The notes under the pieces: model-generated | The model's database searches: none | What the model saw: only the letters and a program-made list of their open reading frames with translations | Told to the model about the DNA's origin: nothing | Made by a program: the position numbers and the translations under genes | Part shown: positions 1 through 9,249 of the stretch, one piece after another | Numbering within the stretch: the stretch's first letter is position 1 | How the letters are laid out: each line of letters begins with the position of its first letter | NCBI RefSeq assembly: GCF_009829915.1 | Contig: NZ_SZZW01000003.1 | Coordinates: 90,097 to 154,096, forward strand | Origin: Pantoea sp. Nvir | Lineage (GTDB): Bacteria; Pseudomonadota; Gammaproteobacteria; Enterobacterales; Enterobacteriaceae | Length of the DNA stretch: 64,000 nucleotides | Direction of reading: 5' to 3'

Positions 1-2
1 CA

Positions 3-548
3 TTCGGTGAAAATTACGTACAAGAAGGAGTCGCAAAGATTACAGCTCTGACCACACTTCCTGGTATACAGTGGCACTTCATCGGACCGTTACAAGCTAA
101 TAAAAGCCGTCTAGTAGCAGAACACTTTAATTGGTGCCATACCGTTGACAGTCAAAAGATTGCTCAACGCCTTAGTGATCAGCGCCCAATTATTCTACCG
201 CCGCTAAATGTATTGATTCAAATAAATATTAGTAATGAAAATAGTAAATCTGGAATCATGTTAGATGCTTTACATATATTGGCGCAGAAAGTTTCAGAAT
301 TGCCACGATTGCATCTGAGGGGATTGATGGCTATCCCAGCTCCTGAGGATGACTATCAGCTTCAGCTGGAGGCGTGTCAGATGACGACTAACACCTTTCA
401 TCATTTAAAGCAATACTATCCTGAAGTTGATACGCTCTCTTTGGGAATGAGTAAGGATATGGAGGCGGCTATTACTGCAGGTAGTACAATGCTACGTATT
501 GGCACCGCAGTTTTTGGCGTGCGGGACTATGTATCCAATACTCAATAA
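3..548 (+). CDS. yggS: YggS/PLPBP family pyridoxal 5'-phosphate homeostasis protein (5' end outside window)
   Basis: The reading frame is open from the first bases of the window and continues past an internal TTG at 213, so the gene is cut by the window edge and not by a false start. The visible part begins FGENYVQE, a family hallmark, and contains WHFIGPLQANKSR and the C-terminal LSLGMSKDMEAAI and GTAVFG motifs. The PLP-binding lysine lies upstream, outside the window. YggS proteins bind PLP without known catalysis and buffer the cellular vitamin B6 and amino-acid pools. The stop is followed after 16 bases by yggT, as in E. coli, so the two are probably co-transcribed. The match is close throughout and nothing looks degraded. 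Confidence 0.96.
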   Translation, partial: FGENYVQEGVAKITALTTLPGIQWHFIGPLQANKSRLVAEHFNWCHTVDSQKIAQRLSDQRPIILPPLNVLIQINISNENSKSGIMLDALHILAQKVSELPRLHLRGLMAIPAPEDDYQLQLEACQMTTNTFHHLKQYYPEVDTLSLGMSKDMEAAITAGSTMLRIGTAVFGVRDYVSNTQ

Positions 549-564
549 TGATTGAGGGAACCTA

Positions 565-1119
565 ATGTTCACATTGACGTTTTTAGTCAACACATTAATC
601 GACCTGTACATGATGATGCTATTGTTGCGTGTTTGGATGAAGTATTTGCGTTGTGATTTTTATAATCCATTTTTGCATTTCGTACTCCAAATTACACAAC
701 CGATTATCAAGTCACTACACCGTATTATCCCAGATATCGGTTCGATTGATAGCGCTTCGCTGTTTCTGGCATTTATGCTAGCAACTCTGAAATATCCAAT
801 TTTGCTACTAATGCATGTAGGCGTCTTTTCAATGGACGCTACAAACTTTCTGGTAGGGCTACTAGCTCTGCTAAAGTCTACTGGTTATTTGGTATTTTGG
901 GTCATAATTATTCGTTCACTAATGAGCTGGATTAGCTCAGGACGTAGCCCTTTGGATTATATACTAATTCAGCTAACTGAGCCGCTAATGGCACCGATTC
1001 GCCACATCCTGCCTGTAATAAGCGGTATCGATTTTTCCGCTATGATTGTAATTCTAATACTTTATGCCCTAAATTTTCTCGGCATGGACTTATTCCCAAG
1101 CCTCTGGTATCTGCTTTAA
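565..1119 (+). CDS. yggT: YggT family integral membrane protein
   Basis: A 184-residue protein, close to the E. coli length, with the duplicated YggT-domain architecture. Each half has two hydrophobic segments around a conserved RVWMKYLRC or RSLMSWISS motif followed by a TQPIIKSLHRIIP or TEPLMAPIRHILP motif. The ATG at 565 follows a GAGGG-like ribosome binding site just after the yggS stop. YggT acts in the inner membrane; roles in osmotic tolerance and division-related processes have been proposed for the family, but the biochemical function is not settled. It is the second gene of a yggS-yggT unit. In E. coli yggU and rdgB follow; here yggU is missing and rdgB is a ghost. Confidence 0.93.
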   Translation: MFTLTFLVNTLIDLYMMMLLLRVWMKYLRCDFYNPFLHFVLQITQPIIKSLHRIIPDIGSIDSASLFLAFMLATLKYPILLLMHVGVFSMDATNFLVGLLALLKSTGYLVFWVIIIRSLMSWISSGRSPLDYILIQLTEPLMAPIRHILPVISGIDFSAMIVILILYALNFLGMDLFPSLWYLL

Positions 1120-1149
1120 AAAAACACTGATACTATTATATAAAAAATT

Positions 1150-1709
1150 ACGCTACTGGAAATTCCAGTAAATTACATGAATTAATGGAGATAGTTACCA
1201 CCTTTAATTCAATTTCGATATCGTAGCTAAACCCGCACTAGGAATGGAGTCAATAAAATACTAGACTAACCTTTATGAAAATTACCATTATGAGAGTATA
1301 CTATAAATGCAGAAAACTAGATTCTTCAGAGATGGCTAGAAACATCCTTATGGAGATAAGCATGATGTGTAACACTAGATAATTAATTAGGGTACAAGAT
1401 AGTTTTGAGAAAATTAAAACATGAAAATGCCAGAAAAATTTCTGGATGGCGATCATCAAGAATATTTCTAATATATGTTAGTTAGTAGTCCCACACTATG
1501 TGAAAAATCCGACATCTCTAGCATTTTTATGGCACTTGTGCAGATGGCATAAGTCGCATCTTCGCCTCTAAATCCTTCTTTAGCTACAATCTTGTTTTCT
1601 AAGTACTAACTAAGCTAGGCACAACCGCTGCTAAATTGATCATAATCAAAACACAATGTTTTTTATCATCATAAGAACGCATTGATAATTCTGCTAGAAG
1701 TAATGTGCA
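1150..1709 (+). pseudogene. rdgB: Decayed rdgB (dITP/XTP pyrophosphatase)
   Basis: No open frame survives, but pieces of RdgB can be read in order across shifting frames. ATGNSSKLHEL corresponds to the N-terminal ATGNVGKVREL nucleotide-binding stretch. Then comes FNFDIVAKPALGMES (E. coli FGLDIVAQTDLGVDS), a stop, and RLTFMKITIMRVYYK (E. coli GLTFIENAILKARHAAK). Just before hemW, ALIILLEVM matches the C-terminal ALKLLLDAL. The position between yggT and hemW is exactly where rdgB lies in E. coli. RdgB removes non-canonical purine triphosphates such as ITP and XTP; that function is lost at this locus. The boundaries are approximate. Confidence 0.8.
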
Positions 1710-2849
1710 ATGTATAATTTACCGCCGCTAAGCCTTTATATCCACATTCCGTGGTGCGTCAAAAAGTGTCCCTACTGCGACTTCAATTCCCATGTGTTAA
1801 AAGACGAGGTGCCTCATATTGAATATGTACAACACCTACTACGAGATCTGGAAAACGATTTACTGCTAACAAACGGTCGCGAAGTACGTACTATTTTTAT
1901 TGGAGGTGGGACACCTAGTATAATGAATAGCGACTCAATACATATACTAATGGAAGGTACTCGGGCGAGGGTGCCGCTGGCGGCCGATGCAGAAATCACC
2001 ATAGAAGCTAACCCGAGCACTGTAGAAGCTAAGCGCTTTAGCGCATATCAACAGGCAGGGATTAACCGTATCTCTATTGGAGTGCAGAGCTTTAGTCCAC
2101 AAAAGCTAGCGATATTAGGGCGTATTCATAGCGTAAAAGAGGCAAAACATGCTGCATATCTTGCAGATAGAATGCAGCTACGTAGCTTTAATCTCGATTT
2201 AATGCATGGCCTACCAAAGCAGTCGCTGGAGGAAGCGCTAAACGACCTTCATCAGGCTATTATGCTTAATGCACCACATCTTTCTTGGTATCAACTGACC
2301 ATTGAACCCAATACACTGTTTAGCTCTCAACCACCGATACTACCACACGATGATACGTTATGGGATATCTTTAAGCAAGGTGATAACCTTCTTACTACTG
2401 CTGGCTATCAGCAGTATGAAATCTCATCCTATGCAAAACCAGGCTACCGCTGCGAGCATAATCTTAATTACTGGCGTTTTGGAGACTATCTTGGCATTGG
2501 GTGCGGTGCACACGGTAAGCTGACTCAGATGAATGGACTTATCGTACGTACTGTCAAAACGCTACATCCACATAGTTTTATGCAAGGTCGCTATCAGGAC
2601 AAACAGTATGAGATTTTGGATGCGGAGAAGCCATTCGAGTATTTTATGAACCGCTTCCGCCTATTTGAAGATGTTCCGCACGAAGAATTTACTCACTATA
2701 CTGGCCTACACAAACAGACAATTCAATCGCAGATGGATAAGGCAATAACCGCTGGATACGTAGTTGAAAGTGAAACGCACTGGAAGATCACCGATAAAGG
2801 CAGATTATTTTTGAATTCTTTGTTGGAATTTTTCCTATCAGAAGAGTAG
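1710..2849 (+). CDS. hemW: HemW, radical-SAM heme chaperone (formerly coproporphyrinogen III oxidase-like YggW)
   Basis: A 379-residue protein matching E. coli HemW end to end. The N-terminus has PPLSLYIHIPWCVKKCPYC with the radical-SAM cysteines C16, C20 and C23 (CxxxCxxC). GGGTPS and the QSF and LNLDLMHGLP-type motifs of the radical-SAM barrel follow, then the C-terminal HemN-like domain. HemW is known as a heme-binding chaperone that delivers heme to respiratory enzymes, not as a true HemN. That fits the heme-dependent bd oxidase at 8-10.7 kb. The start is the ATG at 1710, which overlaps the eroded 3' end of rdgB. The gene is intact. Confidence 0.95.
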   Translation: MYNLPPLSLYIHIPWCVKKCPYCDFNSHVLKDEVPHIEYVQHLLRDLENDLLLTNGREVRTIFIGGGTPSIMNSDSIHILMEGTRARVPLAADAEITIEANPSTVEAKRFSAYQQAGINRISIGVQSFSPQKLAILGRIHSVKEAKHAAYLADRMQLRSFNLDLMHGLPKQSLEEALNDLHQAIMLNAPHLSWYQLTIEPNTLFSSQPPILPHDDTLWDIFKQGDNLLTTAGYQQYEISSYAKPGYRCEHNLNYWRFGDYLGIGCGAHGKLTQMNGLIVRTVKTLHPHSFMQGRYQDKQYEILDAEKPFEYFMNRFRLFEDVPHEEFTHYTGLHKQTIQSQMDKAITAGYVVESETHWKITDKGRLFLNSLLEFFLSEE

Positions 2850-3203
2850 TCGTGCAAGATATTAAAAGCCTGCACACGGATGATATCCTTGTAAAATTCA
2901 AGTTTTCTATATAAAAAGAAGTTTGGCACGGTCAATTTGTAAGAGGATGATTTTTTTTATGATTAAGATATACTACTTAAGTTAGTAGTATATTACTCGC
3001 TCTCGTACAGAGTCCTTCAGATAATTTTCAAAGTAAAATTTTTTAAATTTTATTGCGACTTGATAATATCTTTCTATGAATTAATCATTTTTAATTTCCC
3101 TTAAGATTGCTTAAGGATAGGGTTATTTATTAACGCCGTTAATGGGATTCTTTTACTAAAAATTCATCTTCAATACCACAATACCTACTACTTTGTGTAA
3201 GTA
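2850..3203. other. Non-coding stretch between hemW and trmB
   Basis: No gene is visible. A 10-bp perfect hairpin with a 6-base loop lies at 2968-2993, about 120 bases after the hemW stop. Synteny predicts yggL, yggN and ansB here on the minus strand. One short minus-strand stretch near 3160 faintly recalls the YggL N-terminus, but too weakly to call. Confidence 0.5.
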
Positions 3204-3923
3204 TTATTTCACTCTTTCAAAAATTAAGTCCCAAATTCCATGGCCTAGTTGCTGTCCACGCTGCTCAAATTTTGTTACTGGTCGTACCTGAGGATACGTT
3301 ATATATTCCTGTTTTTTCGAATTATTTTTATAGCCGTCAATATTATTCATTACTTCCAACATATGTTTAGCGTAGATTTCCCAATCGGTTGCTATGTGGA
3401 ATACTCCTCCTATCTTTAGCTTATGCATTACCATCTTGGCGAACGGCACCTGTACAATACGGCGTTTATTATGGCGAGCTTTGTGCCAAGGATCCGGAAA
3501 GAAGAGCTGCACTACACTTAACGAATTATCCGATATCATCTTCTCAAAGACTTCTACTGCGTCATGATATATCAAACGTAAATTCTCTACACCCTTCTCT
3601 TTAGCCGAAGCGAGGCAAGAGCCCACTCCAGGAGCATGCACTTCAATACCAAAGAAGTTTTGCTGGGGATTATTCTGTGCCATAGTTACAAGTGAATCGC
3701 CCATGCCAAAGCCAATCTCTAGTACAACCGGCTTATTGCGTCTAAAAAGGCGCGTCATATCGAGTATTTCAGGTTGAAATTCTATGCCCATCTCTGGCCA
3801 GTATTTATCGAGCGCCAGCTGTTGCCTTTTCGTCAACCGCCTCTGGCGACGTACAAAACTACGAATACGGCGTAATGGCAACCCATTATTATCAAATTCC
3901 GAGGTGATAACGTTATTAATCAT
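3204..3923 (-). CDS. trmB: tRNA (guanosine(46)-N7)-methyltransferase TrmB
   Basis: A 239-residue protein, the same size as E. coli TrmB. It shows the SAM-binding motif VLEIGFGMG around residues 68-75, the [20 protein letters not shown] signature with the catalytic and tRNA-binding residues, and the C-terminal [10 protein letters not shown] and GHGIWDL motifs. It methylates G46 of the variable loop of tRNAs using S-adenosylmethionine. The start ATG at 3923 gives [22 protein letters not shown], which aligns with the E. coli start. It is transcribed divergently from the mutY-yggX-mltC side, as in E. coli. The frame is undamaged. Confidence 0.96.
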   Translation of the reverse strand: MINNVITSEFDNNGLPLRRIRSFVRRQRRLTKRQQLALDKYWPEMGIEFQPEILDMTRLFRRNKPVVLEIGFGMGDSLVTMAQNNPQQNFFGIEVHAPGVGSCLASAKEKGVENLRLIYHDAVEVFEKMISDNSLSVVQLFFPDPWHKARHNKRRIVQVPFAKMVMHKLKIGGVFHIATDWEIYAKHMLEVMNNIDGYKNNSKKQEYITYPQVRPVTKFEQRGQQLGHGIWDLIFERVK

Positions 3924-4046
3924 GATATATCTCTATTTAAAGGTAGGAATATAATGTAAATTTATAAATAAAAATAAGCATTGAAATCATGTTTAAATTG
4001 ATAATTTAACCTATATAATGAAGAAAGACTTACTAAGTATAAAGCA

Positions 4047-4745
4047 ATGAGTAGAAATTTCCTTCATATGCAGCAGATGTTAGAATGGTACCAATAACTT
4101 AGACGCAAAAGCCTACTATGGTAGCAAGCAAAATCACCTGACAATGTTTGAGTCTCTAAAGTGATGATACAAAAGATTCAGGTTAAATTGATCCCTTATT
4201 TTAATTAAGGGCCTTATGCTACATTTCCTCCTATAAGGAGGCAATGTAGCTGTAGCGTCACTTGAAAAATGCTAAATTTGCCTACTAAATAAGAGCTATT
4301 ATGCTTACCTTAACTAAGGTTAGACAAGTTATTACGGCAAAAAACTCACAAGGCGTTGCTAGTTCATTACATCTTATTTTTGTTGTTACAGGATGGGGGG
4401 GAAACCGTCTGGTTAGAATAGAGGTTACCAGCAGGGTTATAGTGTAGACTATTATGTTTTTTGCGGTTCATTACCGAATAAGGTGATACACAACTGGCTA
4501 CATGCGAGTGGTATTCATACAAAACTGAGATATTAAATGCATTTCACCATACCTTCAGTCATTTTCATCTAGATATTGTACCAATTTAAGTATTATTGTT
4601 ATCTGCCGGGCCAAATGATGGAAGAACCTACTTGTCTTTTGTATAACTTGGCTGGGCTAACATTCAGTAGGGCTTGCAGTTCCGATTCAACGAATTTTAT
4701 ACAAGTTGCGTTCTCTACAAAAAATTGGCCTTGTACCCCTATAAA
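4047..4745 (+). pseudogene. mutY: Decayed mutY (A/G-specific adenine DNA glycosylase)
   Basis: Fragments of MutY are readable in order but in different frames with stops. Near 4070, QQMLEWYQ-stop-LRRKSLLW matches QVLDWYDKYGRKTLPW. Near 4150, V-stop-VSKVMIQKIQVKLIPYF matches [20 protein letters not shown], the Trp codon having become TGA. Around 4406, PSG-stop-NRGY matches PSGLWGGLY. Around 4540, AFHHTFSHFHLDIVP matches the C-terminal domain closely, followed by LLYNLAGL near 4635. Much of the central catalytic part is deleted. It lies between trmB and yggX, where E. coli has mutY. MutY removes adenine opposite 8-oxoguanine, so this repair step is gone at this locus. A hairpin with 15-base arms (14 paired) at 4218-4250 lies inside the relic. 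Confidence 0.88.
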
Positions 4746-4762
4746 ATTAAAGAGGAAAAGTG

Positions 4763-5035
4763 ATGAGTCGCATTATTTTTTGCACTTATCTACAGCGCGA
4801 TGCTGAAGGTCAGGATTTTCAGCTATACCCAGGCGAACTAGGAAAGCGCATATATAACGAAATATCTAAGGAAGCCAGTAAGATGTGGATGGTAAAACAG
4901 ACCATGTTAATTAACGAGAAGAAACTCAACATGACTAATCCAGAAGACCGTAAGGTTCTCGAGCAGGCAATGATAAATTTCCTGTTTGAAGGCAAAGAGG
5001 TTCATACAAAAGGCTACACGCCACCAGAAGCATAA
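4763..5035 (+). CDS. yggX: YggX, probable Fe(II)-trafficking / iron-sulfur protection protein
   Basis: A 90-residue protein nearly identical to E. coli YggX through [36 protein letters not shown] and [13 protein letters not shown]. The conserved Cys7 is present. The start is the ATG at 4763, preceded by an AGAGGA ribosome binding site around 4751; a GTG one codon upstream is less likely because the family begins MSR. YggX proteins protect iron-sulfur clusters and are linked to iron handling under oxidative stress. The gene sits 67 bases before mltC, as in the E. coli mutY-yggX-mltC order, and has outlived the decay of its upstream partner mutY. Confidence 0.95.
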   Translation: MSRIIFCTYLQRDAEGQDFQLYPGELGKRIYNEISKEASKMWMVKQTMLINEKKLNMTNPEDRKVLEQAMINFLFEGKEVHTKGYTPPEA

Positions 5036-5102
5036 TTTTATGGTACCTTAGAACTTAGGTCCCTCTCTTCCGGGTTAAGCAGGCTTTTACCACGCATTTA
5101 CA

Positions 5103-6182
5103 ATGAAGAAGATATTATGTGCACTGTTGGTGATCGCTCCGCTTTTGGTTTCCTGCTCAAGTAAAAAATCTTCGCAATACCAAAAAGAATGGATTAAAGA
5201 TACCAATAGTTTTGATATTTTAATGGGCCAGTATGCTCACAACATCGAGCATACTTGGGGTACCAATGAGGTCCTAGTTGCTGGACCAAAGGATTATGTT
5301 AAATACAGCGACAACTATTATACCCGTAGTCACATTAATTTTAAAAACGGTAACATTACTATCGAGACAATTTCCGCTACTAATCCAATAGCTCACCTTA
5401 GACAAGCTATCATTGCCACACTGCTGGTTGGTGACGATTCCCTCGATATTAACCTTTATTCCGATTCTAATAATAACGTGATTAGTAAAGAGCCATTACT
5501 CTATGGTCAGGTACTGGACAATACTAACCAGCCTATTCGCTGGCAGGGCCGTGCAAGTAATTTTGCCGATTATCTCCTACAACATAAATTGCAATGTCGC
5601 GTCTCCGACCTACATGTAATTTATTCAGTGACTATGCTGATGGTGCCTAATCATCTTGATAAACGTGCACATAAGTTCCTACCTATGGTGCATAAAGCCG
5701 CTGGTGTGTATGATGTTGATGTGTCTCTGATTCTTGCGATCATGCAGACTGAATCAAGCTTTAATCCTTATGCGGTAAGCCATTCTGATGCGCTTGGCCT
5801 GATGCAGGTAGTACAGCACACAGCAGGTGTCGATGTATTTCGTATGAAGGGCAAGTGGGGCAAGCCAAGTCGTAACTATTTACTCGACCCAGAGAACAAT
5901 ATAGACACTGGAACCGCCTACCTTTCTCTGTTGCAAAAAAGTTATTTGGGTGGCATCCATGATCCTTTATCGCGCCGTTATGCAGTTATTACTGCTTACA
6001 ATAGTGGTGCGGGCAGTGTGCTACGTGTCTTCTCCAGCTATAGAGATCGTGCTTTTAATGTAATTAATAATATGTCGCCCAGCCAAGTTTATAACATTCT
6101 AATGACAAGGCATCCTTCTGTAGAATCACGGCGCTATTTATATAAAGTAAGCATGGTACAACATAGTTACCATCGATACTAA
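5103..6182 (+). CDS. mltC: Membrane-bound lytic murein transglycosylase C (lipoprotein)
   Basis: A 359-residue protein, the same length as E. coli MltC. The N-terminus is a lipoprotein signal with lipobox LLVSC, so Cys18 would be lipidated. An N-terminal domain is followed by a C-terminal SLT goose-lysozyme-like domain with [11 protein letters not shown]; Glu217 is the expected catalytic acid. ALGLMQV and AYNSGAG motifs follow. The enzyme cleaves the MurNAc-GlcNAc bond with formation of 1,6-anhydroMurNAc and helps peptidoglycan turnover from the outer membrane. Its retention together with ddlA implies that this bacterium still makes a cell wall. Confidence 0.96.
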   Translation: MKKILCALLVIAPLLVSCSSKKSSQYQKEWIKDTNSFDILMGQYAHNIEHTWGTNEVLVAGPKDYVKYSDNYYTRSHINFKNGNITIETISATNPIAHLRQAIIATLLVGDDSLDINLYSDSNNNVISKEPLLYGQVLDNTNQPIRWQGRASNFADYLLQHKLQCRVSDLHVIYSVTMLMVPNHLDKRAHKFLPMVHKAAGVYDVDVSLILAIMQTESSFNPYAVSHSDALGLMQVVQHTAGVDVFRMKGKWGKPSRNYLLDPENNIDTGTAYLSLLQKSYLGGIHDPLSRRYAVITAYNSGAGSVLRVFSSYRDRAFNVINNMSPSQVYNILMTRHPSVESRRYLYKVSMVQHSYHRY

Positions 6183-7647
6183 TAGGCAATTTATTTAATG
6201 TACGCAATTAATTTGGTAGTTACCGAACTATATCGCGGGTGTATTACATTAGGCAACCTGACAAGTTTTAATCTAGACTTTGACTTTGATATTTTCCTAG
6301 CAAGAGCTGATGGCTAATACCTTGCCGTGAACCAACAGCCACATATGAATTTTTATTCTTTCTGTTAATAAAATAATGAAGAAATTATAGAAAAAGTTTT
6401 TTATAGAAGCATGCGATAGTTGCGGTATACTCGGACTGTAATAATTATGTATTAATTAATACAATAATAAATCTGTATGTTTTGTTTTATGAACATCTGG
6501 AGCCAAAGAGGCGCACTTACAGCTAGTTAGTAAGATACTAACGCCTAAATTATTAGGCAAGGGGCTTGTTAGCTCCTACAGAATTCCGCTAGCGCTAACA
6601 GTTACTTTTTAAATTATAGAGGGGGAAATTTTATAGCTTATGAATACATATAAATTATAAACCTTCTGGTGACAGCCAGCCCCATCTTTATATTAACCTC
6701 GGCATTAACTCAGTGGAACATCTTTAAATCATTAAAAATAATTTAAAGGTATCGCGGATATTTTTTTACATACTACTTAAATTGAGTCAACACCTATACT
6801 AGATTATTTATCTGGATATTTGTGGGTGTTTTGTCAGTAAGTAGTATTTCTCTAGACCAAGATAACACTGTTCTTTAGTAAACAGTCTTACAAGGAATAC
6901 TAAAGTTGGCGAGCTGCCATCTTTCCTACGTATGGTACAGCTAAATCATGACATTTTATGTTTTCAAGTCAAAAAATGAAACAGCTTCTGTTAAAGCATC
7001 CTGCTAAAACTTGCTATCCTTGCATTAAGGCATGCTGTCTCCAAAAAATAACTTCAGATGTAGTATTAGTAGAGACTAAGGTCTTACTATATAATTAGTA
7101 TTATATCAGTTTGTTCTTAAAGTACACCAAATAGAGAGCTAAGTTTCATGCGTTTTGTATTATTATTTCAAATATAAATGTTTTCTTAATAAATAAAGCA
7201 AAACAAGCCTATTAATCGCATCCTCTTAGAATGGGGATGCAGTAATGAAATTAATATTGAGCAGTTTTTAGGTAAAAAAACATGGAGAAACTCCACTTCT
7301 TATTGGCATAAAAAGTAGACTGAATTGTATCATTATCTACTTGTAAAATTAGCCATATTTAATACATTGTCCATTTAACATTAGAATTATTCTACTTTTT
7401 AAAAGTAAGAAAAAACTTCTATGAAGAATAGTATACGAAAGTAAATAAAATTACTTGCTTTACATTAAAATACAAAGATGTAATTGATATATTCCATAAA
7501 AGCGTAATTATGTACTAATTTTGGCGGATTAAAGGTGTTGATTTAATCATGCACGTCTTTTATTCTCTTCTATTTTTCATTGACAAAAGAGTGAGCCTTT
7601 AAAAACAGTTCCGACTGTTACCTAAATAGAGGATTCGAAAAAACACA
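6183..7647. other. Long AT-rich non-coding stretch downstream of mltC
   Basis: About 1.5 kb without any open frame resembling a known protein. In E. coli nupG and speC follow mltC; I could not read remnants of either. A few short stem-loops occur near 6540-6570. The composition looks like deeply eroded sequence. Confidence 0.5.
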
Positions 7648-7692
7648 TTAATCCGGCACAGGAGAGACCCCCCCTCTTCTGTGCCGGATTAA
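7648..7692. repeat. Long inverted repeat, 19-bp arms
   Basis: The arms at 7648-7666 and 7674-7692 pair over 19 bases with a single G-T wobble around a 7-base loop (ACCCCCC). The core is GC-rich inside an AT-rich desert. No T-run follows directly on either strand, so it is not a textbook intrinsic terminator. It could still end or stabilise transcripts from the cyd operon, whose last gene stops about 380 bases away, or from mltC. Confidence 0.8.
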
Positions 7693-8068
7693 TTAAGGTT
7701 GCTTGCTATGTTTAGCATACGCATACATACTACAAATAAAGGTAAAATTATTGTGATGGCGCTGAAAATAATGTACGACAACTCGAGAGTTGTACCAGTA
7801 ACTGCTGACCGGCACTAAGAGTAGCTATCTGTAGCCGAAGCACTATGATTGTTGTCCACCCAGCACAATATAACATACTAACTTCATTGATGGGAGCAGA
7901 CCGGACGTCCTATTATGCTGTAACATCAATTTTTATTCTCTTCGTAATCACTTATTTAATTTTTAATATTCGCTCCAGAACCCATACCAATTACCGCAGA
8001 ATGATTTTCTTTCCAGTTCGTAATATCCATTTGTCAAAACCTCTACGACTTTTCTAGAATTAAAAGCA
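7693..8068. other. Non-coding stretch downstream of the cyd operon
   Basis: Nothing recognisable. A 70-codon open frame on the plus strand (7845-8057) encodes a short hydrophobic peptide without any family resemblance, opposite the tail of the cyd operon. I treat it as chance. Confidence 0.4.
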
Positions 8069-8224
8069 TTAGTGGATTTTCATGCCAGCTGCAGTCATCA
8101 TTATACGTAACAAACTAGCCACGATACCAAGTGCCAACACACTTGCTCCATAGATCAACACTAACCATAGAATACGTTTCCACAATGTAGATCTATTTTG
8201 ATTTTGGTTTTCAACATTTTCCAT
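8069..8224 (-). CDS. DUF2474-type small subunit/companion of the CIO-like bd oxidase
   Basis: A 51-residue open frame too short for ordinary gene finders. It starts with ATG at 8224, 20 bases after the cydB stop. It reads MENVENQNQNRSTLWKRILW, then one hydrophobic transmembrane segment (LVLIYGASVLALGIVASLL), and ends MMTAAGMKIH. The TLWKRILWLV and MTAAGM motifs and the position directly after subunit II are typical of DUF2474 proteins found in cyanide-insensitive oxidase operons. They are the likely counterpart of the CydX or CydS small subunits that stabilise bd oxidases. Function is inferred from context. The frame is intact, so the whole three-gene operon appears functional. Confidence 0.88.
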   Translation of the reverse strand: MENVENQNQNRSTLWKRILWLVLIYGASVLALGIVASLLRIMMTAAGMKIH

Positions 8225-8244
8225 CTCATTTTGAATATTGCATA

Positions 8245-9249
8245 TCAATGGTATCCTTCTTCCATTTTTATTTTTCCTCGGAACACATAGTAACTCCAGA
8301 AAGTATAGCCAAGGATAATTGGAATAATTAGTAGACTACCTATTAGCATAAAGACCTGGCTAATTGCTGGAGCAGCTGCTTGCCAGATAGTGATGGAAGG
8401 GGGCACAATATTTGGCCACACGCTGATGCCAAGACCGGAAAATCCTAAGAAAATTAGTGCTAGAGTTAACAGGAACGGTAAGTAATGCGCTTTGCACTTG
8501 GTTGTACGAATAATACCCCATGAACAAAGTAGCACTAGAACTGGGACTGGTAGAAACCAGAACAAATTTGGAAAACTAAACCAACGGTGCCGGATAGCTT
8601 CATGACTGAACGGTGTCCAGAGACTAATAATGCCAATTACCACCAACAGTGCAATCACCAACGGTGTTACCAACGCAGACATTTTCCGATGCAGGTCATC
8701 ATCAGTTTTCATAGTAAGCCAAGTACAACCTAGCAATGTGTAAGCGATTATTAAACTTACTCCACAAAAAAGTGGGAAAGGCGCCAGCCAGTCCATTACG
8801 GATCCACTAAAGTGACGGTCTATCACAGGAATACCATCTATCATCGCTCCAACTACGACTCCCTGGCTAAAGGCTGCGAGGATGGAACCTGCCATAAAGG
8901 ACTTGTCCCAGAATGGACGATGCGTTTCCGTTGCTTTAAAGCGAAACTCAAAAGCTACACCACGGAAGATTAGACCAATCAGCATCGCTGTCAACGGAAT
9001 CGAGAGAGCATCAGCAACGACAGAGTAAGCAAGGGGAAACGCCCCATACAAGCTTGCTCCTCCTAGAACTAACCATGTTTCATTACCGTCCCATACCGGT
9101 GCTACGGTGTTAACCATCACGTTACGTTCGATCGGATCTTTGTTAAAAAAGAACAGCGACCCGATACCGAGATCAAAACCATCCATAACTATATACATCA
9201 AGGTAGCAAAAACAATAATCGCAAACCAGATAATGGAAAGATCAATCAT
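8245..9249 (-). CDS. cydB: Cytochrome bd-type quinol oxidase subunit II (CIO-like)
   Basis: A 334-residue polytopic membrane protein with the CydB signatures MDGFDLGIGSLFFF, VWDGNETWLVLGGASLYGAFP and FRGVAFEFRFK. The length is near that of CioB-type subunits (about 335) and shorter than E. coli CydB (379). Together with subunit I it forms the terminal oxidase that passes electrons from quinol to oxygen in the inner membrane. Its start codon overlaps the end of cydA by 4 bases (ATGA type), indicating translational coupling. A DUF2474-type small gene follows. Resemblance to the cyanide-insensitive subgroup is judged by length and by the partner CydA. Confidence 0.93.
   Translation of the reverse strand: MIDLSIIWFAIIVFATLMYIVMDGFDLGIGSLFFFNKDPIERNVMVNTVAPVWDGNETWLVLGGASLYGAFPLAYSVVADALSIPLTAMLIGLIFRGVAFEFRFKATETHRPFWDKSFMAGSILAAFSQGVVVGAMIDGIPVIDRHFSGSVMDWLAPFPLFCGVSLIIAYTLLGCTWLTMKTDDDLHRKMSALVTPLVIALLVVIGIISLWTPFSHEAIRHRWFSFPNLFWFLPVPVLVLLCSWGIIRTTKCKAHYLPFLLTLALIFLGFSGLGISVWPNIVPPSITIWQAAAPAISQVFMLIGSLLIIPIILGYTFWSYYVFRGKIKMEEGYH

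Noticed and set aside
2860..3203. Possible yggL remnant on the minus strand
   Set aside because: Only one short faint similarity (IEDEF against HIDEF); too weak to separate from chance.
4576..4806. 76-codon plus-strand open frame before yggX
   Set aside because: Its residues match the C-terminal part of MutY (LLYNLAGL), so it is a piece of the mutY relic and not a gene.
7845..8057. 70-codon plus-strand open frame with hydrophobic centre
   Set aside because: No family resemblance, no clear ribosome binding site, and it lies opposite the 3' end of the cyd operon.
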